Below are positions 43,296-52,224 of a stretch of DNA of 64,000 bases, in pieces. The stretch spans positions 1 to 64,000 of the forward strand of contig JBEHYO010000007.1 in assembly GCA_048498135.1 (NCBI GenBank), read 5' to 3'. A program made the translations under genes and the position numbers. The notes under the pieces were generated by a model, which worked only from the letters and a program-made list of their open reading frames with translations, ran no database searches and was not told the origin of the DNA. Each line of letters begins with the position of its first letter. The first letter of the stretch is position 1. Origin of the DNA: Dokdonella_A sp937902695 (GTDB lineage Bacteria; Pseudomonadota; Gammaproteobacteria; Xanthomonadales; Rhodanobacteraceae).

Positions 43296-45533
43296 ATGAA
43301 CCTGCAATCGAACTTCGAACAGATCCCGCTCAAGGAATACGCCGAGCGTGCGTACCTCGACTACTCGATGTACGTCGTGCTCGACCGCGCGCTGCCGTTC
43401 ATCGGCGACGGCCTCAAGCCGGTGCAGCGCCGCATCATCTACGCGATGAGCACGCTCGGCCTCGCCGCGACGGCCAAGCATCGCAAATCGGCGCTGACCG
43501 TCGGCGAAGTGCTCGGCAAATACCATCCGCACGGCGACACCGCGTGCTACGAGGCGCTCGTGCTGATGGCGCAGCCGTTCTCGTACCGCTATCCGTTGAT
43601 CGACGGCCAGGGCAATTTCGGCTCGATCGAAGACGCGAAATCGTTCGCCGCAATGCGCTACACCGAATCGAAGCTGACGCCGATCGCCGAGTTGCTGCTG
43701 GCCGAGGTCGACCAGGGTACGGTCGATTTCACGCCGAACTACGACGGTACGCAGCAGGAACCTTCCTGGCTGCCGGCGCGCGTGCCGCATATCTTCCTGA
43801 ACGGATCGACCGGCATCGCGGTCGGCATGGCGACCGACATTCCGCCGCACAACCTGCGCGAGATCGCGACCGCGTGCATCCACCTGCTCGACGAGCCGTC
43901 GGCCAGCATCGCCGAGCTCTGCGAACACGTCAAAGGCCCGGATTTTCCGACCGCTGCCGAGATCATCACGCCGCGCGCCGAAATCGCGGCCATGTACGCA
44001 ACGGGCAACGGCTCGGTGCGCTGCCGTGCGATCTACACGAAGGAAGACGGCAACGTCGTCATCACCGCGCTGCCGCACCAGGTTTCGCCGTCGAAGGTGC
44101 TGCAGCAGATCGACGCGCTTGCGAAGGCGAAGAAGCTGCCGATGCTCGAAGACTACCGCGACGAATCGGATCACGAGAACCCGATCCGGCTCGTGCTGTT
44201 TCCGCGCTCGAACCGCGTCGACGTCGACGAGATGATGACGCACCTCTTCGCGACGACTGATCTCGAGAAGAGCTACCGCATCAACCTCAACATGATCGGC
44301 CTCGACGGCAAGCCGCAGGTCAAGAACCTGAAGCAGATCGTCGCGGAGTGGCTGCGCTTCCGGCAGGACACGGTGACGAAGCGCCTGCAGCACCGCCTCG
44401 CGAAGGTCGAACGGCGCCTGCACCTGCTCGAAGGTTTGCGCATCGCATATCTCAATCTCGACGCGGTGATCCGCGTGATCCGCACCGAGGACGAACCGAA
44501 GCCGGCGCTGATGAAGCGCTTCAAGCTCAGCGAGGAGCAGGCCGACTACATCCTCGAAACGCGCCTTCGCCAGCTCGCGCGGCTCGAAGAGATGAAGATC
44601 AACGGCGAACGCGACACGCTCGAGGAAGAGCGCGCGCGCATCGACGTCACGCTGAAATCGAAGTCGCGACTCAAGACGCTGATCAAGGAAGAGCTCCGCG
44701 AGGACGCGAAAAAATACGGCGACGCGCGCCGCTCGCCGCTGGTCGAGCGCGAAGCCGCGCAGGCGCTGGACGAAACCGCGCTCGTCGCGAGCGAGCCGAT
44801 CACGGTCGTGCTGTCGACGAAGGGCTGGGTGCGCGCCGCGAAAGGCCATGACGTCGACGCGAGCGAGCTCGGCTACCGCGAAGGCGACAAGTTCCTGCAG
44901 TCGGCGCAGGGCCGCACGACACAGCAGGTCGCCTTCATCGATTCGACCGGCCGCAGCTATTCCACGCCTGCGCATACGCTGCCGTCCGCGCGCGGCAACG
45001 GCGAGCCGCTGACCGGCCGCTTCACGCCGCCGGCCGGCGCGCGCTTCGACGCGGTGGCGATCGCCGACGCGGCGACGAAGCTGGTCATCGCATCGGATCG
45101 CGGCTACGGCTTCGTCACCCGCTTCGAGGCGCTGCTCGCGAACAAGAAGGCCGGCAAGCAGCTCCTTTCCGTCGAGAAGGACGCCCGCGTGCTCGCGCCG
45201 GCCGTCGTCGCCGATTCGGCGCGCGATCGCGTCGTCGTCGTCACGACGGCCGGGCACCTCCTGATGTTCTCGGTCGCCGACCTCCCCGAGCTCGACAAGG
45301 GCAAGGGCAACAAGCTCATCGAGATTCCGAAGGCCAAGCTTGCCGGCGGCGAGCGCGTCGCGGGCATCGCGGTCGTCGCCGAGGGCAAGGGCGAGGTCAC
45401 GCTCTACGCCGGCCAGCGCAAGTTGACGCTGAAATGGGCCGATCTCGTCGAGTACGGCGGCAGCCGTGCCGCGCGCGGCAGCCTCCTGCCGCGCGGCCTG
45501 CAGCGCGTCGAGAGGATCGCGACGACCGCCTGA
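43296..45533 (+). CDS. parC: DNA topoisomerase IV subunit A
   Basis: The DNA-cleaving subunit that, with ParE, decatenates daughter chromosomes. The 745-residue length is standard. It has YLDYSMYVVLDRALPFIGDG, the quinolone-resistance region VGEVLGKYHPHGDTACYEA, catalytic Tyr in AAMRYTESKLTP, and the C-terminal beta-propeller with degenerate GyrA-box-like repeats. The position equivalent to E. coli Ser80 is Thr. It stands alone, with no parE in the window. Confidence 0.97.
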   Translation: MNLQSNFEQIPLKEYAERAYLDYSMYVVLDRALPFIGDGLKPVQRRIIYAMSTLGLAATAKHRKSALTVGEVLGKYHPHGDTACYEALVLMAQPFSYRYPLIDGQGNFGSIEDAKSFAAMRYTESKLTPIAELLLAEVDQGTVDFTPNYDGTQQEPSWLPARVPHIFLNGSTGIAVGMATDIPPHNLREIATACIHLLDEPSASIAELCEHVKGPDFPTAAEIITPRAEIAAMYATGNGSVRCRAIYTKEDGNVVITALPHQVSPSKVLQQIDALAKAKKLPMLEDYRDESDHENPIRLVLFPRSNRVDVDEMMTHLFATTDLEKSYRINLNMIGLDGKPQVKNLKQIVAEWLRFRQDTVTKRLQHRLAKVERRLHLLEGLRIAYLNLDAVIRVIRTEDEPKPALMKRFKLSEEQADYILETRLRQLARLEEMKINGERDTLEEERARIDVTLKSKSRLKTLIKEELREDAKKYGDARRSPLVEREAAQALDETALVASEPITVVLSTKGWVRAAKGHDVDASELGYREGDKFLQSAQGRTTQQVAFIDSTGRSYSTPAHTLPSARGNGEPLTGRFTPPAGARFDAVAIADAATKLVIASDRGYGFVTRFEALLANKKAGKQLLSVEKDARVLAPAVVADSARDRVVVVTTAGHLLMFSVADLPELDKGKGNKLIEIPKAKLAGGERVAGIAVVAEGKGEVTLYAGQRKLTLKWADLVEYGGSRAARGSLLPRGLQRVERIATTA

Positions 45534-45624
45534 CGCGCAGCGTTCGCGCGCCTTTGTCTCAAACACGCGCGGACCGGCGTTACTCTGCGAAAGGCGTCCT
45601 GCGACGCCGTTCCGGAGCCGAACG

Positions 45625-47073
45625 ATGCGCCTGCCGAATGCCGCCCTTGGCCTGCCGCTCCGTCCGCTTGCGGCCGCGTTCGCGCTGGCGCTCGCTATCG
45701 ACGGCAACGCGGTCGCGCCGGCCCACGCGACGCCGCGACGTCCCGATGCGATCGTCGTGCAGAACTGCGACGACGCCGGCGCAGGGAGCCTGCGCGCCGC
45801 GGTCGACAGCGCGGCCGACGGCGATACCATCGACCTCACGCAGCTCCAGTGCAGCACGATCTCGCTCTCGACCGGCGCGATCCTGATCGGCGTCGCGGAT
45901 CTCACGCTGCAGGGGCCGGGCAACCATCAGCTCACGCTCGACGGCGTCGACGACTACGGCTGGAGCCTCCTTTATGACATCGGCGGCGGCACGCTGGCCA
46001 TCGATGGGCTCGACCTTGCGTTCGGCTCGAAGTACCGCAGCGACAACATCGCGCGCGGCGGCTGCGTCTACACGAACGGCAATCTCAGGCTCAACGACTC
46101 GCACGTCTCGTTCTGCGGCGTGCACGCGAACACGTACGCCGCCGCCGGCGGCGCGCTCTACGCATATGGAAGCGCGACGATCACCTACAGCCAGATCGAC
46201 ACGGCGGGCCTGACGACGCAAGGCGACGCCCGCGGCGGCTGCGTCTTTGCGCACGGCGGCGTGACGCTCGCCTACAGCGCCGTCAGCGGATGCCGCAACG
46301 CGACGCCGTCGCATGGATTCGGCGGCGGCGTGTACTCGGGCGGACCTCTCGTGGTCAAGTACAGCACGATCGCGGCCAACGGGAACGACGACGCCGCGAG
46401 CGGCATCGGCGGCGGCGTGTACGTGCGCGGCGACGCGACGGTGATGTGGTCGACGATCTCCGGCAACCGCGCGACGGTCGGCGGCGGCATCGCGCTCGTC
46501 GACGACGGCAGCGGCGCGTCGTCCGCGTCCGTCGTCGACAGCACGGTGTCGGGCAACGTCGCGCACGCGGCGGCCGGCATAGCCGCCGGGACGCCGCTCG
46601 ATCTGGAGAACTCGACGGTCGCCTTCAACATGGCGTACGTGCCGAACACGACGCCGCTCGATTACGCATGGAGCGGCGGCCTCGCCGTGCGCGCGTCGGG
46701 GGTCACGATCACGAGCTCGATCCTCGCGAACAACACCGTGACTCACCAGAACGGGTCCGTCGAAAACGCGGACGTCGGCGGCGACGTGCCGATACCGGTC
46801 GGCGGGTCGGCGAATCTCGTCATGAGCTCGGGCCAACCGCTGCCGCCCGACACGATCGCGGCCGACCCCCTTCTCCAGCCCCTCGCCCGCAACGGCGGGC
46901 TCACGATGACGCATGCGCTCGCCGCGGGCAGTCCCGCGATGGACCACGGCGTGTCCGACAACTGGTCGTGGGATCAGCGCGGCGCGGGTTTTCCGCGCGT
47001 GCAGAACGGCGTCGCCGACATCGGCGCGTACGAAGTCGATCCGGATCTCATCTTCCGGAACGGCTTCGACTGA
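45625..47073 (+). CDS. Secreted right-handed beta-helix protein with GFD tail
   Basis: A 482-residue exported protein: signal peptide about 1-35 (ALALAIDGNAVAPAHA). A parallel beta-helix follows, with repeated rungs such as VVKYSTIAANGNDDAASG, VMWSTISGNRATVGGG and VVDSTVSGNVAHAA, preceded by CDDAGAGSLRAAVDSA, typical of choice-of-anchor Q / polymorphic outer-membrane-like repeat proteins. LAAGSPAMDHG and GVADIGAYE close the domain. It ends PDLIFRNGFD, the tail shared by other exported proteins here. Adhesive or polysaccharide-related role possible; no catalytic residues are evident. Confidence 0.88.
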   Translation: MRLPNAALGLPLRPLAAAFALALAIDGNAVAPAHATPRRPDAIVVQNCDDAGAGSLRAAVDSAADGDTIDLTQLQCSTISLSTGAILIGVADLTLQGPGNHQLTLDGVDDYGWSLLYDIGGGTLAIDGLDLAFGSKYRSDNIARGGCVYTNGNLRLNDSHVSFCGVHANTYAAAGGALYAYGSATITYSQIDTAGLTTQGDARGGCVFAHGGVTLAYSAVSGCRNATPSHGFGGGVYSGGPLVVKYSTIAANGNDDAASGIGGGVYVRGDATVMWSTISGNRATVGGGIALVDDGSGASSASVVDSTVSGNVAHAAAGIAAGTPLDLENSTVAFNMAYVPNTTPLDYAWSGGLAVRASGVTITSSILANNTVTHQNGSVENADVGGDVPIPVGGSANLVMSSGQPLPPDTIAADPLLQPLARNGGLTMTHALAAGSPAMDHGVSDNWSWDQRGAGFPRVQNGVADIGAYEVDPDLIFRNGFD

Positions 47074-47198
47074 CCGGTTCGCTGAACGACGTGCCCACGC
47101 CAGTGGCTCCGCCTGCGCGCGCGGCATTGGCGCTTATCGCCTCGCGCCTCGGCGCGGCATCGTGCGGACGACGCCATTCGCATCCGCAGGGGGCCTTC

Positions 47199-47639
47199 AT
47201 GTACCGGTTCGCACTCGCCATTGCCGTTTCGCTCGTTTCGACCGGCCCGGCGCTCGCCTCCTCCGCTGCCGACGAAAAGGCGCTGATGGACCTCGAAAAC
47301 CGCATCAGCGCCGCGTATCGCGCGGGCGACGCCGAGTTCGTCGCGAAGGTCCTGGACGAGAAGTACACATTGACGAACTCGCACGCCGCCGTCAGCCATC
47401 GCGCCGACGATCTCGTCGAGTTGCGCAAGGGCGACCCGCACTACGACGTCTTCGAGACGCACGACATGAGCGCGCGCGTCTATGGCGACACCGGGATCGT
47501 CATCGGCGTCGTCTCGCTGAAGGGCACGTCCGGCGGAAAAGCGTTCGACGCCGATATGCGCTTCACGGACACGTTCGTGCGCGCCGAAGGCGCCTGGAAA
47601 ATGGTCGCGGCACAAGTGACGCGCATCGAAAAGCCCTGA
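47199..47639 (+). CDS. DUF4440 / NTF2-like secreted protein
   Basis: A 146-residue protein with a signal peptide about 1-20 (VSLVSTGPALA) and a single NTF2-like domain: ALMDLENRISAAYRAGDAEFV, VYGDTGIVIGVVSLKG, FTDTFVRAEGAWKMVAAQVT, the SnoaL/DUF4440 pattern. Such domains bind small hydrophobic ligands or act as enzymes; the role here is unknown. CAGGGGG lies 6-12 bases upstream of the ATG. Located between two unrelated genes. Confidence 0.88.
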   Translation: MYRFALAIAVSLVSTGPALASSAADEKALMDLENRISAAYRAGDAEFVAKVLDEKYTLTNSHAAVSHRADDLVELRKGDPHYDVFETHDMSARVYGDTGIVIGVVSLKGTSGGKAFDADMRFTDTFVRAEGAWKMVAAQVTRIEKP

Positions 47640-47708
47640 GCGTCGCCGCGCATGACATGAGCGCCGCCGATCCGGCAAGATCGCGGCTTTGCGGCCTGGG
47701 ATCTCATC

Positions 47709-50078
47709 GTGCGACGGATCGTTCTGCGCCTTGTCGGTGTCGTCGTGGCGCTCGTCGCCGTGGCGCTCGTCGCGGGCTGGCTCCTGTTGCGCGGCAGCCT
47801 GCCGCGCTACGACGGCCGCCTGGTCGCGCCGCAGGTGTCGGCGCCGGTCACCATCGAACGCGATGCGCTCGGCACGGCGACGCTGCATGCGGCGAACCGG
47901 CACGACCTCGCGTTCGGGCTCGGCTACGTGCACGCGCAGGAGCGCTTCTTCGAGATGGATCTCCTGCGCCGCCGCGCGGCGGGCGAGCTCGCCGAGCTGT
48001 TCGGCCCGGTCGCGCTGCCCGCGGATCGGACCGCGCGCGCGCACCGCATGCGCGAGCGTGCGCAGGCCGAGCTCGCGACGCTGACGCCCGACGGGCGCGA
48101 TGAAGTCGTCGCCTATCGCGACGGCGTCAACGCCGGCCTCGCCGCGCTGCCGGTGCGGCCGTTTCCGTACGTGCTGACGCAGACGACGCCCGCGCCGTGG
48201 CGCGACGAGGACACGGCGCTCGTCGTTGCCGCGATGGCGTTCACGTTGAACGATGCCGAAAACAGGCGCGAGCTTGCCTTCGCGCAGATGCACGCGGCGC
48301 TGCCTGATTCGGCGTTCCGTTTCCTGACGGCGATGGGCGGCGAATGGGATGCGCCGATCGCGGGACCTGCGCTCGACTGGCCGGCGGTGCCGCCGGTCGC
48401 GGACATCGATCTTCGCAAGCTCGATCCCGATCGTGCCAGGGCCGGGCGCGACAGCTCGCCGACGCCGGGCAGCAACAGCTTCGCCGTCGCGGGCGCGCTC
48501 GCCGGCGGTGCCGCCCTCGTCGCCAACGACATGCATCTCGACCTGCGCGTGCCCGGACTGTGGTTTCGTGCTCGTTTCATCTATCCCAATCCGAGGCGCC
48601 CGGGAAAAACCGTCGACGTCGTCGGCGCGAGCCTGCCCGGCACGCCGGCGCTCATCGCCGGGAGCAACCACGACGTCGCATGGGGTTTCACCAACAGCTA
48701 CGCCGACTCGACCGACTGGGTGCGCGTACTGCCCGGCGCCGACGCCGATCACTACAGGACCGCGCACGGCGATGCAGCCCTCGTGCGGCACGACGAGATC
48801 ATCCGCGTGCACGGGGCGCCGGACGAAAAGCTCGAAGTCGTCGACACCGAATGGGGGCCCGTCATCGGCAAGGATGTCGACGGCACGCCGCTCGCGCTCG
48901 CGTGGATCGCGCAGCAGCCCGGAGCGTTCGACTACGAGCTCGAGCGGCTCGAGCTCGCCGAGACCGCCGACGAAGCGGTCGCCGTCGCGCAGGCGGCCGG
49001 CCTGCCGCCGCAGAACATCGTCGTCGGCGACAGGCAGGGCAACATCGCATGGACGATCGCGGGGCGCCTGCCGAGGCGCGTCGGCGGATTCGACGCCGCG
49101 CTGCCGGCGGACTGGTCGCACGCGGGCGTCGGCTGGGACGGCTGGCTCGCGCCGCGCGACTACCCGCTGATCGCCAATCCGCCGTGGCAGCGCCTGTGGA
49201 CCGCAAACCAGCGCGTCACGGAAGATCCATGGCTCGCCGTGCTCGGCGACGGCGGCTACGAGCTCGGCGCGCGCGCGATGCAGATTCGCGACGATCTTCG
49301 CGCACATGCGCGCTTCACCGCGGACGACATGCTGAAGATCCAGCTCGACGATCGGGCGCTCTTTCTCGAGCGCTGGAAGGATCTCCTGATGCTCGAGCTC
49401 AACCGCGCGCCGCACACGAGCGGGCGCCAGGCGCTGCAGAAGGCGCTCGCGGGATGGAACGGTCGCGCGTCGGTCGACTCGGTCGCGTACCGCGTCGTGC
49501 GCGCGTGGCGCGACGACGTCAGCGACACGGTCCTCGGCGGTTTCGCCGCGGCGGTGCGCGCGAAGTTTCCGGACTTCGCGTTTCCGCGCATGACCCAGAC
49601 CGAGCACGCGGTCTGGAACCTCCTGCGCGAGCGCCCGGCGCACCTCGTGGCGCCGGGCTATGCGGACTGGAATGCGCTCCTGATCGCCTGCGCCGACCGC
49701 ACGGCGGCTGCGCTCGACACGCAGCCCGGCGGCATCGCGGCGCGCACGTGGGGCGAGCGCAATACGATGCGCATCGCGCATCCGGTTTCGCGCGGCTTGC
49801 CGGCGTTCGCCGCACGCTGGCTCGACATGCCGGCCGATCAGCTCCCCGGCGATCGCGACATGCCGCGCGTGCAGGCGCCGTCGTTCGGCGCATCGGAGCG
49901 TTTCGCGGTGGCGCCGGGCGACGAAGAGCACGGCTACTTCGAGCTCGCCGGCGGACAGAGCGGCCATCCGCTCTCGCCGTACTACGGCGCAGGCCACGCG
50001 GACTGGGCGGCGGGCAGGCCGACGCCATTCCTGCCCGGCCCCGCCGAGCACACGCTGATGCTGGTGCCGGCCAGGTAG
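47709..50078 (+). CDS. Penicillin acylase family (Ntn) amidohydrolase
   Basis: A 789-residue exported N-terminal-nucleophile hydrolase. It has an N-terminal anchor or signal helix (about 5-28), an alpha chain with FGLGYVHAQERFFEMDLLRR, and a spacer ending before the catalytic Ser in TPGSNSFAVAG. The beta chain has LVANDMHLDLRVPGLWF and NHDVAWGFTNSYADSTDW. The proenzyme would self-cleave before the Ser. Substrates in the family include beta-lactams, N-acyl-homoserine lactones and acylated peptides; which applies is unknown. The start is GTG 47709. Confidence 0.93.
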   Translation: MRRIVLRLVGVVVALVAVALVAGWLLLRGSLPRYDGRLVAPQVSAPVTIERDALGTATLHAANRHDLAFGLGYVHAQERFFEMDLLRRRAAGELAELFGPVALPADRTARAHRMRERAQAELATLTPDGRDEVVAYRDGVNAGLAALPVRPFPYVLTQTTPAPWRDEDTALVVAAMAFTLNDAENRRELAFAQMHAALPDSAFRFLTAMGGEWDAPIAGPALDWPAVPPVADIDLRKLDPDRARAGRDSSPTPGSNSFAVAGALAGGAALVANDMHLDLRVPGLWFRARFIYPNPRRPGKTVDVVGASLPGTPALIAGSNHDVAWGFTNSYADSTDWVRVLPGADADHYRTAHGDAALVRHDEIIRVHGAPDEKLEVVDTEWGPVIGKDVDGTPLALAWIAQQPGAFDYELERLELAETADEAVAVAQAAGLPPQNIVVGDRQGNIAWTIAGRLPRRVGGFDAALPADWSHAGVGWDGWLAPRDYPLIANPPWQRLWTANQRVTEDPWLAVLGDGGYELGARAMQIRDDLRAHARFTADDMLKIQLDDRALFLERWKDLLMLELNRAPHTSGRQALQKALAGWNGRASVDSVAYRVVRAWRDDVSDTVLGGFAAAVRAKFPDFAFPRMTQTEHAVWNLLRERPAHLVAPGYADWNALLIACADRTAAALDTQPGGIAARTWGERNTMRIAHPVSRGLPAFAARWLDMPADQLPGDRDMPRVQAPSFGASERFAVAPGDEEHGYFELAGGQSGHPLSPYYGAGHADWAAGRPTPFLPGPAEHTLMLVPAR

Positions 50079-50080
50079 GC

Positions 50081-50112
50081 AAAAAAAAGTCCGCCGCGAT
50101 GGCGGCGGACTT
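50081..50112 (-). terminator. Rho-independent terminator for the leftward secreted-protein gene
   Basis: GTCCGCCGC pairs with GCGGCGGAC around a four-base loop. On the minus strand the stem is followed by eight Ts (eight As on the plus strand at 50081-50088). It lies 46 bp beyond the stop of the gene at 50158-52131 and right after the acylase stop. Confidence 0.88.
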
Positions 50113-50157
50113 CGAGTCTTGAACGCGCCCGCCGTTGGCGGCAGGTCGCGTCGCTCG

Positions 50158-52131
50158 TCAGAGCGAGGTCGGAACGATCGACTGCGCCTTGTACGTCGTC
50201 GGCGAGCCGGACGTCGCGACATGCAGCGCGACCGCACCGTTGCCGCGCGAGCTGGCCTGCGGATGCGAGATGGGACCGGGCGCGGCGTTCACGGTGATCG
50301 AGAACGTGTACATGCTGCCCCAGTCGAGCGTGTTCGTCCCGGGCGCCGTCCACGTCACCGCGCCGCCGGTCGTCGAGGCCGTCCACTGGCCCGAGCCGTC
50401 GACCGTGCCGTTGTGGAACGTCGTCGCGCTGACCGTCGCGCCTGAGGGAACCGGCACCGAGAACGAGTCGAAGCCCTTGTTGCTGACGACGCGCGGATCG
50501 GGACCGTTCTCGGGCGCCTGCACGACGGCGCGCGCGAAGTCGAGGTTCTCGACCGCGTAGATGTAGCGCCACGTGCCGTTTCCGTTGTCGACGACCTTGA
50601 CCGCGACGCGCGTGTGGCCCTCGGCGCTGCCGATCTGCGTGTTCAGCGTGTTCGCGGCCGGCTGCGTCGGGCTCACCCAGCGGTTCACGGCGGGGCCGAG
50701 CTTGAATCCACTCTGGCTCGACAGCGACCACTGGTTGCTCGCGTAGTGCGGCGTGCCGTTGATCGTGCCCATCGAGTTCTCGATGTTGATGTCCTCGCGC
50801 GCGACGTACCACGACTCCATCAAGTATGTCGCACCGGCATTCAGTGCGGGATCGAGCTGCGATTCGTGGACCTGCATGCGCTGCGTCCACGAGTTGTTGC
50901 CGTTGCTGTGCTCGTTGCCCGTGCACGACGAATCCCAGATCGAGCCGCAGCGGCCCCAGATGCCGGTGGCCGGCACGATCTCGGAGCGCGGGCCCATGTC
51001 GCCGGGGCTGTCGTTGTTGCCGCTGCCGTACGTGTCGCCGCAGCCGCGGCCGAGCGAATCGAACTCGTTGCAGCTGTCGAGGCAGCCGGCGTTGATCGTC
51101 AGGAACGCGTGCTTGACGCCCGAGCGGCCGATCTGGTCGATGCTGCCGTCGGCGTTGATGCGGTACATGTTCCAGATCAGGAACGGATGCTGGTCGTTGT
51201 TGTACGGCGCGTTTTCGCCGCTGAACATCTGGTGCCAGGCGACGTTGCCGGCGTAGAGCGCCGAGCTCGTGCCGTTCGGATCGCCCGAGATGGTCTGCTG
51301 CTGCGAGCCGTTGTTGACGTTGTTGCGCAGCGTCGAGTTCGGCGCAACGCTCGCGATGCCGTCGTTCGCGCCGCCGGGACCGTCGCAGCTCTGGCAGCCG
51401 ACCGGATCGTACTGCGTGGCCTGCATGAAGAGATCGGCCTGGTAGGTCGCGCCGGGCACGCCGGGCACGCCGACGTCCGGCCACGGATACGGCGAGCACT
51501 CGCGGCCGCGGAGCGAGGCCTGGTCGACGCCCTGCACGAAGATGTCGGTGTTCATCGCGATGTCGCCGAGGTTCCAAGCCCCGGCTTCGGGCACGCCGAT
51601 GCGGTTGGCGAGCGCCTGGCTCATGCGCAGGTTCGCCGACACGATCTCGAGGCCGTGCTCGTTGTTGGCGAGCCGGAACATGAGGCTGTCGCTGTAGAAC
51701 CACGCCTTGCCGTCGCTGCTGACGAGATCGAGGATGTTGCTGCCGTCGGTGCGGGCGCGCAGCGTCAGATCGCGAAGATCGACCGCGCTTCCGTCGCGCA
51801 GCTTGAGGACGAAACCGCCGCGCATCTGCAGCGAGCCGCCGGTGAAATTGCGCAGCGATGCGTTGTTGACCGTGAATTGCAGCCCCGCGTTCTGGCGGAG
51901 GTCGAACCACTCGTGCAGGCGGAAATCCTGCTTGGCAAGCTTGCCGGTCGGTGCATCGGCCACGGTGAGGCCGAGATTGCCGAGCAGATCGCGGTTCCAG
52001 CGCACGCCGATCTGCCCGCCCCATGCGGACCAGCTCTGCGTCGCCTGCTGATTTGCCTTTTCGATGACACCTGCGTGCGCGGCCGGAAGAACGGCAGCCG
52101 CAATGAGCAAAGCCAATGCGTGAAACTTCAT
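50158..52131 (-). CDS. Secreted paralog family protein, member 1
   Basis: A 657-residue exported protein of unknown function, one of three paralogs here. Signal peptide about 1-20, mature start near AHAGVIEKA. Shared landmarks in order: WSAWGGQIGVRWN, LQMRGGFVLKL, GKAWFYSDSLMFRLAN, a Cys-rich centre (CQSCDGPGGANDG, HPFLIWNMYRINADG, SGVKHAFLTINAGCLDSC, GCGDTYGSGNN, GPRSEI, WGRCGS) and a C-terminal beta-sandwich ending NTLDWGSMYTFSITV. No catalytic motif is recognised. Unlike the other two it lacks the GFD tail. ATG 52131 fits the GGGGT ribosome-binding site better than ATG 52137. A terminator follows. Confidence 0.85.
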   Translation of the reverse strand: MKFHALALLIAAAVLPAAHAGVIEKANQQATQSWSAWGGQIGVRWNRDLLGNLGLTVADAPTGKLAKQDFRLHEWFDLRQNAGLQFTVNNASLRNFTGGSLQMRGGFVLKLRDGSAVDLRDLTLRARTDGSNILDLVSSDGKAWFYSDSLMFRLANNEHGLEIVSANLRMSQALANRIGVPEAGAWNLGDIAMNTDIFVQGVDQASLRGRECSPYPWPDVGVPGVPGATYQADLFMQATQYDPVGCQSCDGPGGANDGIASVAPNSTLRNNVNNGSQQQTISGDPNGTSSALYAGNVAWHQMFSGENAPYNNDQHPFLIWNMYRINADGSIDQIGRSGVKHAFLTINAGCLDSCNEFDSLGRGCGDTYGSGNNDSPGDMGPRSEIVPATGIWGRCGSIWDSSCTGNEHSNGNNSWTQRMQVHESQLDPALNAGATYLMESWYVAREDINIENSMGTINGTPHYASNQWSLSSQSGFKLGPAVNRWVSPTQPAANTLNTQIGSAEGHTRVAVKVVDNGNGTWRYIYAVENLDFARAVVQAPENGPDPRVVSNKGFDSFSVPVPSGATVSATTFHNGTVDGSGQWTASTTGGAVTWTAPGTNTLDWGSMYTFSITVNAAPGPISHPQASSRGNGAVALHVATSGSPTTYKAQSIVPTSL

Positions 52132-52224
52132 CGTCATTACCCCGGGATCAGTGATTGCTTGGGAATGCGGGTTGGGAACATGTGGGCAGCTGCGCGGCTG
52201 GCACCGTGCAGCTGCCCGAGGACA

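Noticed and set aside
42183..45923. Minus-strand open frame opposite parC
   Set aside because: parC is complete and conserved on the plus strand; the antisense frame has no recognisable features.
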